Positions 20,601 to 29,522 of a stretch of 64,000 bases of DNA are shown one piece after another. The stretch is from Akkermansia muciniphila (GTDB taxonomy: Bacteria > Verrucomicrobiota > Verrucomicrobiia > Verrucomicrobiales > Akkermansiaceae), in assembly GCA_945901795.1 (NCBI GenBank), contig CAMDLP010000001.1:62001-126000 (forward strand), given 5' to 3'. The notes under the pieces are model-generated. The model saw only the letters and a list, made by a program, of their open reading frames with translations. It did no database searches and was not told the origin of the DNA. The position numbers and the translations under genes are program-made. How positions within the stretch are numbered: the first letter of the stretch is position 1; every line of letters begins with the position of its first letter.

Positions 20601-20801
20601 TCACCGGCTCCTGCCAGTGCCGTCGGCAAGGCGCTTGAGGAGACTGACAAACTCGGCGCGATGGCCATGGGGATCGGACCCAAGTGCGGCGGACGCCAGC
20701 CTGTCCGCATCCTCGAACCGACGGTCCTCCAGTCCCTCCGTTCCACGCAGGATCAGCGCGGTCATGGCCACTGCAGTGCCGAAGCGGAAGTCGGCATCGG
20801 C
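20601..20801 (-). pseudogene. C-terminal remnant of a YfbK-like VWA domain protein
   Basis: ADFRFGTAVAMTALILRGTEGLEDRRFEDADRLASAALGSDPHGHRAEFVSLLKRLADG resembles the YfbK C-terminal segment; stop codons immediately upstream; absent from the ORF track. Confidence 0.55.
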
Positions 20802-20804
20802 TTA

Positions 20805-21629
20805 TCAGGGAGTCGGAGGCTTGGCGGGTTGCTCGACTTGCGGGCGGAGGCGCAGGATGACTTTGGAGTCTAGCGGGGGAAGCTGCTCGCCATCGGCCTG
20901 CCACGCCCGCAGGCTGTTGGCCTGGTCGTGGATGCCGGGCAGGCAGAGCAGTTCGTCGCCGAAGGTGGCGATGGAGATCACGTTGCCGCTCTGGTCACAG
21001 ACGTAATCGCGCGGGCCTTTATCGTCTCCGTCGAGGACGGAGCCGGCAAACAGGAAGGTATGGGTCGGGAATTTCACGGGCTTGGCGTCTTCCGCGGGTT
21101 TGGCTCCCGCCGTGGATTCGTCCTGCTCGGCTTGCGTGATGAAGTCGCTGATCGGGCGCTCCGTTTCCTTGCCCTCGGCATCCTTGACGAGCAGGAAAAC
21201 GTCCACTGCGCCTCCTCTTGGCGGCAGCGAAGTGAAGCGCGTGTCTTCTTCGTCGATCGCCTTCTGCATCGCGGGATGTCCCGGTTTGGCGCGCAGGAGC
21301 AACAGGGCGGTGTGGATATGGCTGGGCTTGGCCTCGACCGCGATGATCGCCTCGTGCTCCTTGCTGTCCTTGGTGCACGCGATGAGTTCGAGCATGCCTT
21401 CTACCAGACAGACGCGGGCATCGACGTCCACGGACCACTCCTCGACATTGATTTTCACGCCGGGCATGACCAGCTTTTCGAGCGCGGCCCGGAGCTGGGG
21501 TGATAGCCTTTCCGCTGCCAGCGCCTTCTTGGCATCGCCTCCCGGCGGATTTCCGGCAGCGGGATTTTCCTCGGCGGACAGGGCGAACGGGATGGAAAGG
21601 AAAAGGCTGGCGAGTGTGCGGAGGTTCAT
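20805..21629 (-). CDS. Secreted hypothetical protein with YdjY-like domain
   Basis: Signal peptide MNLRTLASLFLSIPFALSAEE; VNVEEWSVDVDARVCLVEGMLELIACTKDSKEHEAIIAVEAKPSHIHTALLLL. Confidence 0.75.
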   Translation of the reverse strand: MNLRTLASLFLSIPFALSAEENPAAGNPPGGDAKKALAAERLSPQLRAALEKLVMPGVKINVEEWSVDVDARVCLVEGMLELIACTKDSKEHEAIIAVEAKPSHIHTALLLLRAKPGHPAMQKAIDEEDTRFTSLPPRGGAVDVFLLVKDAEGKETERPISDFITQAEQDESTAGAKPAEDAKPVKFPTHTFLFAGSVLDGDDKGPRDYVCDQSGNVISIATFGDELLCLPGIHDQANSLRAWQADGEQLPPLDSKVILRLRPQVEQPAKPPTP

Positions 21630-21806
21630 GTAGGGAAAACTGTTCGCACGTCCCGGCCCCAAAGGCAAGGCGTTGGGGTGCATTGGTTTCGTTGGTCGTG
21701 ATGAAGAGCGGGTGGTCGGGTTGCTACGGCGCGGGTCGCTCGGAGCCTTTCACGGGATGGCGGGCCGCTGGCCGAATCGATGAACAGGAAAAAATGGAGC
21801 TTATCT

Positions 21807-21826
21807 TCATTCCCCCTTGGGAATGA
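21807..21826. repeat. Perfect hairpin TCATTCCC-CCTT-GGGAATGA (8-4-8)
   Basis: Direct reading in intergenic region. Confidence 0.8.
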
Positions 21827-22128
21827 GATCGAGGTTCCAATGCGCCGCAGGCGACACCAAGGGCCCGAGTGGCGCGAAAAAGCGTTGGTTTTACGCATTG
21901 CATCGACCCAATCCGCTTGCGCTCCCCATCGGCCCCTGCCTTGCTGAGGCGTGCGGCGGGCGTTCTCGAATCGGGCGACCGCCACATGACTAAGGAGCGC
22001 CTCCCATCCCAGGTTATTGGATTTTCCGGGATGGGGGCCTCTTCGAAAGCATGGATGCCGACCTCGCCGGGGCGAGGTGATTTCCTTTCTTGTGTGTGCC
22101 CGAAAAATTCCTTCCCATCCCGACCCTC

Positions 22129-23313
22129 ATGACGAACCGCCGATCTGCCACTCCGAAAAAAACTAACGAAGCTCACTCTTCATCCATGTTGTTTCATGCG
22201 AGTTCGGATGATCCGGATATGCTTTATTTCAGCCGCTTCCGCGCCAGCGACCCGTATCTCGCCTTCACCTTGGGCAACAAGAAAATCGGCCTGACCGTGC
22301 CGATGGAATACTCGCGGATGTCGAAAGAGTCGGCGTTCGACGAGGTGCTGTTGCTGCCGGAGATCCGTGAAGCCGCGGCCAAGCGCTTCAAACTGGCGGC
22401 GGGTGTCGTGCCGGATGACTGCCAGTTGGTGATCCATCTGGCCGAGCTCTATCAAATCGATGAGTTCCAAGTGGGCTCCCGGTTTCCCGCCGGACTGGCA
22501 TTCAAGCTCAAGGACGCCGGGCTGAAAATCACGGCGGCTGAAAACGGCAACCTGCTGCCCCAGCGCCTGATCAAAACCGCCGCGGAGGTCGAGTCCCTGC
22601 GCAAGGGAAACCGCGCCAGCGCCGCCGGCTTGCGGGTGGTGGCGAAAACCCTCGCCGATTCCAAAATCCGCAACGGGCTGGTGATCCACGAGGGTCGGAC
22701 CCTCACTTCCGAGCGCCTGCGCGAGCTCATCAGCATAGCCACCCTCGCCGAGGGCGCGGTCGCGCTCCACACCATCGCCGCTTCAGGCGACCAGGGCTGC
22801 GATTGCCACAATGCCGGCTACGGACCGATCCGCGCCGGCGAGTTGATCGTGGTGGATATTTTCCCGCGTCGCGTCGATGACGGCTACTGGGGCGACATGA
22901 CCCGGACCTTTCTCAAAGGCACGGCCAGCGACGCGCAACGGCGCATGGTCCGCACCGTCAAGCGCGCCCACGAGCTGGGCATCAGCGTGATCAAGCCCGG
23001 CGTGACCGGCGGCAAAGTGCAAGACGCGGTTGAGGCGTTTTTCGCCAAGGAGGGCTACAAGACGATCAAGAACAGCCGCGAGCCGGAAGGCTTCTTCCAC
23101 GCCATCGGCCACGGCATCGGACTCGAGGTCCACGAAGGGCCGTCCGTCCGCCCGGGATCCATCCAGAAACTCAAGAAGGGAATGGTGGTGACCATGGAGC
23201 CCGGCCTCTACTACCGCGGACTCGGCGGCTGCCGCATCGAGGACGTCGTCCACGTGACCGCCGGAGGAAATGAAAAAATCTCCAGCGCCCCTTACAAGTG
23301 GGAGATTCCCTGA
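22129..23313 (+). CDS. M24 family metallopeptidase (Xaa-Pro aminopeptidase-like)
   Basis: VDIFPRRVDDGYWGDMTRTFL, HAIGHGIGLEVHEGPSV, MVVTMEPGLYY. Confidence 0.92.
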   Translation: MTNRRSATPKKTNEAHSSSMLFHASSDDPDMLYFSRFRASDPYLAFTLGNKKIGLTVPMEYSRMSKESAFDEVLLLPEIREAAAKRFKLAAGVVPDDCQLVIHLAELYQIDEFQVGSRFPAGLAFKLKDAGLKITAAENGNLLPQRLIKTAAEVESLRKGNRASAAGLRVVAKTLADSKIRNGLVIHEGRTLTSERLRELISIATLAEGAVALHTIAASGDQGCDCHNAGYGPIRAGELIVVDIFPRRVDDGYWGDMTRTFLKGTASDAQRRMVRTVKRAHELGISVIKPGVTGGKVQDAVEAFFAKEGYKTIKNSREPEGFFHAIGHGIGLEVHEGPSVRPGSIQKLKKGMVVTMEPGLYYRGLGGCRIEDVVHVTAGGNEKISSAPYKWEIP

Positions 23314-23548
23314 ACGGCTTATTTGATGGGCGATGGCCCAGTCTGCCGGACCTTGTCCCCACCGTCCATGGCGGTGGATTTCGTTCTCACAAGCCTAACC
23401 GGGTATTTTGAAGCCTTTTTAGCGCTATCTTGAAATCAGCACCGATAAGGACCGCCGGGTTTCAAACCATCCGCGCTTCGGGAAAGCGCCGCACCGGCAA
23501 GTCGCTGCTTGGAAATCACGGGAACACGGTCATGGTTCCGCCGCGCCT

Positions 23549-24463
23549 ATGGAAGAATCCGGAACGAACGAAAAAGCCGCTGCCGAAGAGCCGATCCCGC
23601 CGCCGGGACTGCGGCAGGATTTGATGGTGCTGATGAAGGTACGGCTGAATTTCTTCGTCCTGATCACCACGTTTTTCGGGTTCCTGTTATATTGCCGCGG
23701 GGTGGAAATGAACTGGATGAAGCTGCTCCACACCATCCTCGGGACAGCGGCGGCGGCGTTCGGCTCGGCGGCTTTCAACCAGCTGATGGAAGTGGATCTG
23801 GACGCCCGGATGAAGCGCACGGCGGATCGACCGCTGCCGTCGCGGCGGATGGACCCGCTGGTCGCGTTCGGCATCGGCTGGGTGTTGTCTGCGGTCGGGA
23901 TCATCCATCTCGCGGTGCAGGTCGGGCATCTCGCGGCCTACCTAACGGCCGCAACGGTGGCGATCTACGTTTTCATCTACACGCCCCTGAAGCGCGTGAG
24001 CTCGACGAACACTCTGGTCGGCGCGATTCCCGGTGCGGTTCCGCCGGTGATCGGCTGGGTTGGCGCGGGCGGGAGCATCGGCTGGGAAGCGTGGTTTTTG
24101 TTCGGACTGTTGTTTCTCTGGCAGCTCCCGCATTTCATCGCCATCAACTGGCTGTGTCGCGCGGAATACGAGTCCGCGGATTACAAGATGTGGTCCAACC
24201 GCGATCTGACAGGACGGAAGAGCGGCCTGCTCTCCGCGATGTTCTCGCTGGTGCTTGCAGTGTTTTCGCTGCTGCCAGCTTTGCTGGGTTTCGCTAACTG
24301 GCTGTGGACGGTCATCGGACCGCTGCTGGCCTTGGTGATGATGGCGCTGGCGCTGAAATTCTCGCGCGACGGCGAGCGGACTTCGGCGCGGCGCTTGTTT
24401 CTGTTCACGCTGTTGTATCTGCCGATCGCCCTTCTCGTGCTCCTGTTCGCGTGGAAAAGTTAG
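23549..24463 (+). CDS. ctaB: Heme o synthase / protoheme IX farnesyltransferase
   Basis: NQLMEVDLDARMKRTADRPLPSRRM, YTPLKRVSSTNTLVGAIPGAVPPVIGW; multi-TM UbiA fold. Confidence 0.94.
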   Translation: MEESGTNEKAAAEEPIPPPGLRQDLMVLMKVRLNFFVLITTFFGFLLYCRGVEMNWMKLLHTILGTAAAAFGSAAFNQLMEVDLDARMKRTADRPLPSRRMDPLVAFGIGWVLSAVGIIHLAVQVGHLAAYLTAATVAIYVFIYTPLKRVSSTNTLVGAIPGAVPPVIGWVGAGGSIGWEAWFLFGLLFLWQLPHFIAINWLCRAEYESADYKMWSNRDLTGRKSGLLSAMFSLVLAVFSLLPALLGFANWLWTVIGPLLALVMMALALKFSRDGERTSARRLFLFTLLYLPIALLVLLFAWKS

Positions 24464-24470
24464 GAGCGCC

Positions 24471-25187
24471 ATGAACGAGCTGATCGCATCCACCGAACGT
24501 CTGGCAGCCGGGCTGCGGGATCTCGAATTCTCACCGCCGGTCGCATGCGTTTACCGGACCTTGGACTACACTTGGCAGTCGCACCGGCAATATCTGGAAC
24601 GCTTCGGCAAGGGCGGGAAACGCGTCGTGTTCCTCGGCATGAATCCCGGTCCATTCGGGATGGCGCAGACAGGAGTGCCGTTCGGAGAGGTGGCCGCGGT
24701 GAGGGATTGGATGGGGATTCAAGCGCCGGTCGGCAAGCCCGAGCCGGAGCATCCGAAACGCCTGATCGAGGGATTCGAGTGCAAACGCTCGGAAGTGAGC
24801 GGACGGCGGCTGTGGGGGCTTTTTGCGGAGCGCTTTGAAAACGCCGGTGACTTTTTCAAAGATCACTTCGTGCTCAACTACTGCCCGCTGGTCTGGATGA
24901 GCGCCACCGGCGCGAATCTAACGCCTGACAAGCTTCCCGCCGCGGAGATGGCTCCCGTCGAGCAAGCGTGTCAGAAACATCTTCAGGAAGTGATCTCGCT
25001 GCTCAAGCCTTCCTGGCTGATAGGAGTCGGCGGGTTTGCGGAAGAGCGCTTGCGGCGCGCGGCCGAAGTCACCGGCAGTTCCCCGCGGATCGGCAGCATC
25101 CTGCACCCGTCACCCGCGTCGCCGGCAGCGAACCGCGGCTGGGCGGAGGCGGCGGGCCGCCAACTGGTAGATCTCGGAGTCTGGTGA
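24471..25187 (+). CDS. SMUG1-type uracil-DNA glycosylase family protein
   Basis: VVFLGMNPGPFGMAQTGVPFGEV and ILHPSPASPAANRGW motifs. Confidence 0.9.
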   Translation: MNELIASTERLAAGLRDLEFSPPVACVYRTLDYTWQSHRQYLERFGKGGKRVVFLGMNPGPFGMAQTGVPFGEVAAVRDWMGIQAPVGKPEPEHPKRLIEGFECKRSEVSGRRLWGLFAERFENAGDFFKDHFVLNYCPLVWMSATGANLTPDKLPAAEMAPVEQACQKHLQEVISLLKPSWLIGVGGFAEERLRRAAEVTGSSPRIGSILHPSPASPAANRGWAEAAGRQLVDLGVW

Positions 25188-25193
25188 GAAAAC

Positions 25194-26036
25194 TCACTCC
25201 AAGGTTGCCTGGAGTTTTTGAATCAACAGCGCGTCGTCGTCACGGCCGGCTTGTTCCAAAGCGTGGCTGAGATTGTTGAGCAGGCGCACCAAGATCGTTC
25301 CCGGATCAGCGGTCTGACGCAGGAGGTTCCGCTGCGACCGGTTGAGCTCGGGATTCTCTAGCAGTTCGGACTGGCGATGAAGCTCGCCACGGTCGAAGCA
25401 ATCGATGACGAGAGGAAAGCCGTCCTCGAAGATCCGGCACATGAAGTGCCCGGGGAAATTGATACCTTCGATTTCGAGACCAAGCCGGCGTCCCACGAGC
25501 ATGAAAATTAAACAGAGACCGAGGGGGTTAGAGCGGCCTTCCGCGACGCACCACGCGAGATCGGAGTTTCTGGGATCGTGGTAATCCGTCTGATTGCCGG
25601 TCAGGCGTGTTCCTTCGAAGAGGAACGCGCGGAGCTCGTTCGCCGTGGTCACACCCTCGTCGGCCGCTTCCTCCGCGAGAAGGTCGAGCGCGTCGGATAG
25701 GGGCTGGCGTAGCGAAATTCCGTCGTGAAGAAAATCAGACACGCAGCGGAGAAGCGCCTCGAAGGATTCCCAGTCCTCCTGCAAGGCGGCGCCGCCGCCG
25801 GTGGGCGCGACCCATTCGCGCGCGAGCATTTCACGGCGCGGCGGGCGGAGCATTTCCGCAAGCAGTGATTTTTCCTGCCTGCTCAGCGGGCGCGGCTGCG
25901 TGGCGAGCCATTCGCTGAGGTCCCCGCCACAGAGGGCGAGGCGCCCGGCCACGCGCTCGCGGACTAACGGGGTTTCGTCATCAAGTAGCCGGAGAAGGGC
26001 ATCGAGTTCGTCGGGTGCGGGTGGCGCGGCATCCAT
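25194..26036 (-). CDS. Transglutaminase-like / SirB1-family protein
   Basis: NELRAFLFEGTRLTGNQTDYHDPRNSDLAWCVAEGRSNPLGLCLIFMLVGRRLGLEIEGINFPGHFMCR. Confidence 0.8.
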   Translation of the reverse strand: MDAAPPAPDELDALLRLLDDETPLVRERVAGRLALCGGDLSEWLATQPRPLSRQEKSLLAEMLRPPRREMLAREWVAPTGGGAALQEDWESFEALLRCVSDFLHDGISLRQPLSDALDLLAEEAADEGVTTANELRAFLFEGTRLTGNQTDYHDPRNSDLAWCVAEGRSNPLGLCLIFMLVGRRLGLEIEGINFPGHFMCRIFEDGFPLVIDCFDRGELHRQSELLENPELNRSQRNLLRQTADPGTILVRLLNNLSHALEQAGRDDDALLIQKLQATLE

Positions 26037-26074
26037 CGCAGGGATCAAAGTGGATCAGGAGACCGGGTGAAAAA

Positions 26075-26103
26075 TGGTGCGCGATCCTGGGTTCGAACCA
26101 GTG
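26075..26103 (-). pseudogene. tRNA 3'-end fragment (T-arm, acceptor strand, CCA)
   Basis: Minus strand CACTGGTTCGAACCCAGGATCGCGCACCA with GCTCAGTT (D-arm-like) close upstream; anticodon arm absent. Confidence 0.45.
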
Positions 26104-26118
26104 AAAGGAACTGAGCGT

Positions 26119-26139
26119 CTGTAAATCAATGATTTACAG
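26119..26139. repeat. Perfect palindrome CTGTAAATCA-A-TGATTTACAG
   Basis: Direct reading, 10-1-10. Confidence 0.85.
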
Positions 26140-26320
26140 CAGTTTGGGCGGATTTAAAATAGTAAAAACTTGTCAGGCTGGCATAACTACGGGACAGCCC
26201 CTGGGGGGCAGGTGAAAGAGAAAAGTCATCTCTTCACTGAGAAAACGAAAAGAATCGAACGTCTGGCAAGCCCAATACTATGTGCCGGACGCGAACACTC
26301 ACGGATCACTTCCGCCTCTC

Positions 26321-26878
26321 TCACTTCCGCTTCTTCACCGCCTTTTTCTGCTCGAAGCTCACCGACTTCGGATCGAACGCCTCGGGATCGTATCCCGGAT
26401 GCGCCCACTCGATTTCGCCATGCAGCGCCTGCATGTATTGGAAAGTCCCACCAAAGTCCTCCGGCGGGCAGGCGCGCTCGCCTTCCAGCACTTCCGGTCC
26501 GCCTTCGCCGGCGGCCCATTTTTCGAAAACGATCTCATGGATCCATTCGTCGGCGAAATCGTAGCGATAGAGAATCCGGATCGGCAGCCGGCGTTTGCCG
26601 AGGAAATCCTTCACCTTCAGCACCGCCTCATCCTGGAACTCACCTGCCGTCTGATCTTCCAGCCCGATCGGCCCGATCACATCGACGAGCCTCTTGCCCT
26701 TGCCATGGCGGAATTCGTGCGGGCTCTTGTTATCCCAGCCCATGACCGACTGGATCGCGTCGCTGAACTCGATGAATGTGACGTCCCCGGAAATCGAGAA
26801 GCGCCGCCAAATCTGCGGTTGGATTCCGTAGAGAAACACCTTCACCACCACCCGGTTTTCGTCCTTTGCCTTCGCCAT
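26321..26878 (-). CDS. Plasmid pRiA4b ORF-3-like family protein
   Basis: VVVKVFLYGIQPQIWRRFSISGDVTFIEFSDAIQSVMGWDNKSPHEF...YRYDFADEWIHEIVFE; ATG at 26878. Confidence 0.87.
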   Translation of the reverse strand: MAKAKDENRVVVKVFLYGIQPQIWRRFSISGDVTFIEFSDAIQSVMGWDNKSPHEFRHGKGKRLVDVIGPIGLEDQTAGEFQDEAVLKVKDFLGKRRLPIRILYRYDFADEWIHEIVFEKWAAGEGGPEVLEGERACPPEDFGGTFQYMQALHGEIEWAHPGYDPEAFDPKSVSFEQKKAVKKRK

Positions 26879-26941
26879 GCCGCGAGCTTGTGAACGCTGC
26901 GCGGAAAAAATCAAAGCGTAATTCCTGCGGATTTCCCCCGG

Positions 26942-27119
26942 ATGATTTCCACGCCGCTCGGCCCGTTTTACGAACTGGACACCTCCAGTCCCGCCCTGTT
27001 TCTCAAGCCCCGGCGCGTCGCACACCCACGCCCAAGCCACCGTGCATCTCACCGGCCCGCGCGAGGTGCTCGACGCCATCGCCAAACGCACTCTTGGCGT
27101 GAGTCTGGAGGCGATCTAA
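26942..27119 (+). pseudogene. C-terminal remnant of a DUF6786-like (aldose-epimerase-like) protein, frameshifted
   Basis: STPLGPFYELDTSSPALFLKP shifts frame to GASHTHAQATVHLTGPREVLDAIAKRTLGVSLEAI*. Confidence 0.5.
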
Positions 27120-27282
27120 GGAGTCTGGTGAGGATCACAAAAGCGAATCGCGGGCGCTCTTCCGGCGTTTTCGCCATTCTGTAATTGAGATCGAGCACCG
27201 CGGCGGCCGCCTCAAATCCTTCGAGCTCTCGACGGAAAACGCTCCCGTTTCCTAGAAGCCGGGACCGGGAGAAACCGCCAAT

Positions 27283-29061
27283 TTGCGGAAATCGAGAGAC
27301 AAGGTTGCGGCCGGGCGGCTTTTGAGCGACAAGAAGTCGCCACTCATGACCCAGCTTTTGATCGAACCTGCCCGTCGCACCGGATGCGAGGACATTCCCG
27401 CGCTTACCGAAGTCCTTCGAGGCGCCGCCCAGCGCCAGCGCTCGCCCATTGACGACGTGCTCGACGCCGGCGTGGTCGATGAGGAACGCTACATGCGCGA
27501 ACTCGCTCACGACCTCGGGATCGAGTGGCTCGACAGCATCCCGCTGGCTGAAGTGCCGCTGCCGTTGCGCGAGGCTTGCGGCCCGCGGCTGGCGCTGAGA
27601 CACCGTTTGCTGCCCGTCGCCATCACCGGCGAGGGCGACCACAAGCGCCTGAAATTATGCACTTTTGACCCATTCAACCTGATCGCCCGCCAGGCCGCCG
27701 CGCAGGAACTCGCGCTGCCCATCGACTGGTGCATGGCGTCCCGCAAGCGCCTCTACGAAGCCCTTCGCCGCCTCTACGGGGTCGGCGCCGACACCTTCGA
27801 ACAAATCCTCGAGGGCCGCGATTTCGACTACGACCACCTCGAAGGCGGCGAAGACGAAGCCAACGTTATCGACCAAGACGACGACGAGGAAGCCTCCGTC
27901 GTCAAATTCGTCAACCAGATCATCCGGGAAGCGCTCGACCAGCGTGCGACCGACATCCACGTCGAGCCGCTCAGCACCAATCTCCGCATCCGCTACCGGA
28001 TCGATGGCCGCCTGATCGAGGTCGCCGTGCCGGAAAACATCAAGGCGCTGCAAAGCTCGGTCATCGCCCGTTTGAAAATCATGGCGCGCCTCGACATCGC
28101 CGAGCGCCGGGTGCCGCAGGACGGCCGGATCAACCTCCAGTTCGAAGGCGCGACCATCGACGTCCGTGTCGCCACTGTGCCGACCGTCGAGGGCGAAAGC
28201 GTTTCCCTGCGACTTCTCAACCAGGAGAAATTCAACATCGCCAAGCTCGGCATGGAGCCGTTCGTGTTGAAGAAAATCGAGTCTCTCCTGCATCTTCCTA
28301 ACGGCATCATCCTCATCACCGGCCCGACCGGCTCCGGTAAATCCACCAGTCTCTACTCCTTCCTCACCGAGGTGAACCACCCCGAGCGGCGCATCGTCAC
28401 CGTCGAGGACCCGGTGGAAAACAAGCTCACCGGCGTGATGCAGATCGCCGTGAAAAACGAGATCGGCCTGACCTTCGCCACCGCGCTGCGTTCCATCCTC
28501 CGGGCCGACCCGAACATCGTGATGATCGGGGAAATCCGCGACCTTGAGACCGCGGAAATCGCCATCCGCGCCTCGCTAACGGGTCACTTGGTTTTCTCCA
28601 CGCTCCACACCAACGACGCGATGGGCGGCATCAGCCGGCTCATCGACATGGGCGTGGAACCGTTCCTCGTGTCCGCCGCCGTCCGCGCCTTCCTCGCCCA
28701 GCGGTTGGTTAGAAAACTCTGCCCGCATTGCAAAGTCCCGCGCGAAGTCAGCCACCAGGACCGACTCGACCTCGGCATCCCGCTGCACATCCCCGGCCAG
28801 GTTTATTCACCGAAAGGCTGCGACCGCTGCCGCATGACCGGCTTCTCCGGCCGACTCGCGATTTACGAAATCATCTTGCTCACCCAGCCGATGCAGGAGC
28901 TCGTCGCCCACCGCGCCCAAGCCGTCGAACTCCGCGTCCAAGCCGTCCGCGACGGCTACATCCCGATGCGCGAATACGGCTGGCACAAGGTCATGAAAGG
29001 CGAGACCACCATCGAGGAAGTCATCTCCGTCACCTCCTCCGACATCGGCGGCGGGGAATAG
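27283..29061 (+). CDS. pilB: Type IV pilus / type II secretion assembly ATPase (PilB/GspE)
   Basis: Walker A GPTGSGKSTSLYSFL, GEIRDLETAEIAIRASLTGHLVFSTLHTNDA, CxxC zinc motif region; start may be 27346. Confidence 0.95.
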   Translation: MRKSRDKVAAGRLLSDKKSPLMTQLLIEPARRTGCEDIPALTEVLRGAAQRQRSPIDDVLDAGVVDEERYMRELAHDLGIEWLDSIPLAEVPLPLREACGPRLALRHRLLPVAITGEGDHKRLKLCTFDPFNLIARQAAAQELALPIDWCMASRKRLYEALRRLYGVGADTFEQILEGRDFDYDHLEGGEDEANVIDQDDDEEASVVKFVNQIIREALDQRATDIHVEPLSTNLRIRYRIDGRLIEVAVPENIKALQSSVIARLKIMARLDIAERRVPQDGRINLQFEGATIDVRVATVPTVEGESVSLRLLNQEKFNIAKLGMEPFVLKKIESLLHLPNGIILITGPTGSGKSTSLYSFLTEVNHPERRIVTVEDPVENKLTGVMQIAVKNEIGLTFATALRSILRADPNIVMIGEIRDLETAEIAIRASLTGHLVFSTLHTNDAMGGISRLIDMGVEPFLVSAAVRAFLAQRLVRKLCPHCKVPREVSHQDRLDLGIPLHIPGQVYSPKGCDRCRMTGFSGRLAIYEIILLTQPMQELVAHRAQAVELRVQAVRDGYIPMREYGWHKVMKGETTIEEVISVTSSDIGGGE

Positions 29062-29106
29062 GAACATCGAACATCGAACATCGAACGCCCAACATCGAAC
29101 ATTGAA
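29062..29106. repeat. Heptameric tandem repeat (GAACATC)n
   Basis: GAACATC GAACATC GAACATC GAACGCCCAACATC GAACATTGAA between the pilB stop and the hicB start. Confidence 0.92.
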
Positions 29107-29325
29107 ATGAAAGCCGAACTCACCGCCATCATCGAACCCGATCCATCCGGTGGCTACTGGGCGATTTGTCCCGAAGTTCCCGGCGCGAACGGCCAGGGCG
29201 AAACCATCGAGGAAACCAAGCTCAGCCTCAAACAGGCGATCGAGCTTCTATTGGAGGATCGCACGGCCGACATTCTCCGTGGCCTCCCGGACGACGCGAT
29301 TCGTGAAACACTTCTCATTGGATGA
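29107..29325 (+). CDS. hicB: HicB-family antitoxin
   Basis: AIIEPDPSGGYWAICPEVPGANGQGETIEETKLSLKQAIELLLED. Confidence 0.88.
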   Translation: MKAELTAIIEPDPSGGYWAICPEVPGANGQGETIEETKLSLKQAIELLLEDRTADILRGLPDDAIRETLLIG

Positions 29326-29501
29326 AACGACGCGATCTGGAACGCAAACTCCGAATCGCCGGTTGTCTGTTGAAACGAGAGGGAGCAGCCCACTCGATTT
29401 GGACAAACCCGAAGACCGGAGTGACGGAAACAGTTCCGCGACATAACGAAATCAAGGAGAACCTCGCCCGCAAAATCCTGAAAAGCATGAACGCCGACTG
29501 A
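29322..29501 (+). CDS. hicA: HicA-family toxin (59 aa, not in supplied ORF track)
   Basis: ATGA overlap with hicB; MKRRDLERKLRIAGCLLKREGAAHSIWTNPKTGVTETVPRHNEIKENLARKILKSMNAD. Confidence 0.88.
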   Translation: MKRRDLERKLRIAGCLLKREGAAHSIWTNPKTGVTETVPRHNEIKENLARKILKSMNAD

Positions 29502-29522
29502 GCGTTCCATCCATCCCTTCCC

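Noticed and set aside
23330-23400. Hairpins TGGGC-GATG-GCCCA and CCACCG-TCCATGG-CGGTGG after the M24 peptidase gene
   Set aside because: Short stems (5-6 bp) that may simply be a weak terminator; not strong enough to add to the hairpin family.
26075-26150. Functional tRNA gene
   Set aside because: Only the T-arm, acceptor 3' strand and a D-arm-like piece are visible; anticodon arm and paired 5' acceptor strand are missing.
29062-29106. CRISPR-like or iteron array
   Set aside because: Unit is 7 nt and contiguous; no spacers and no replication initiator nearby; better described as a heptamer tandem repeat.
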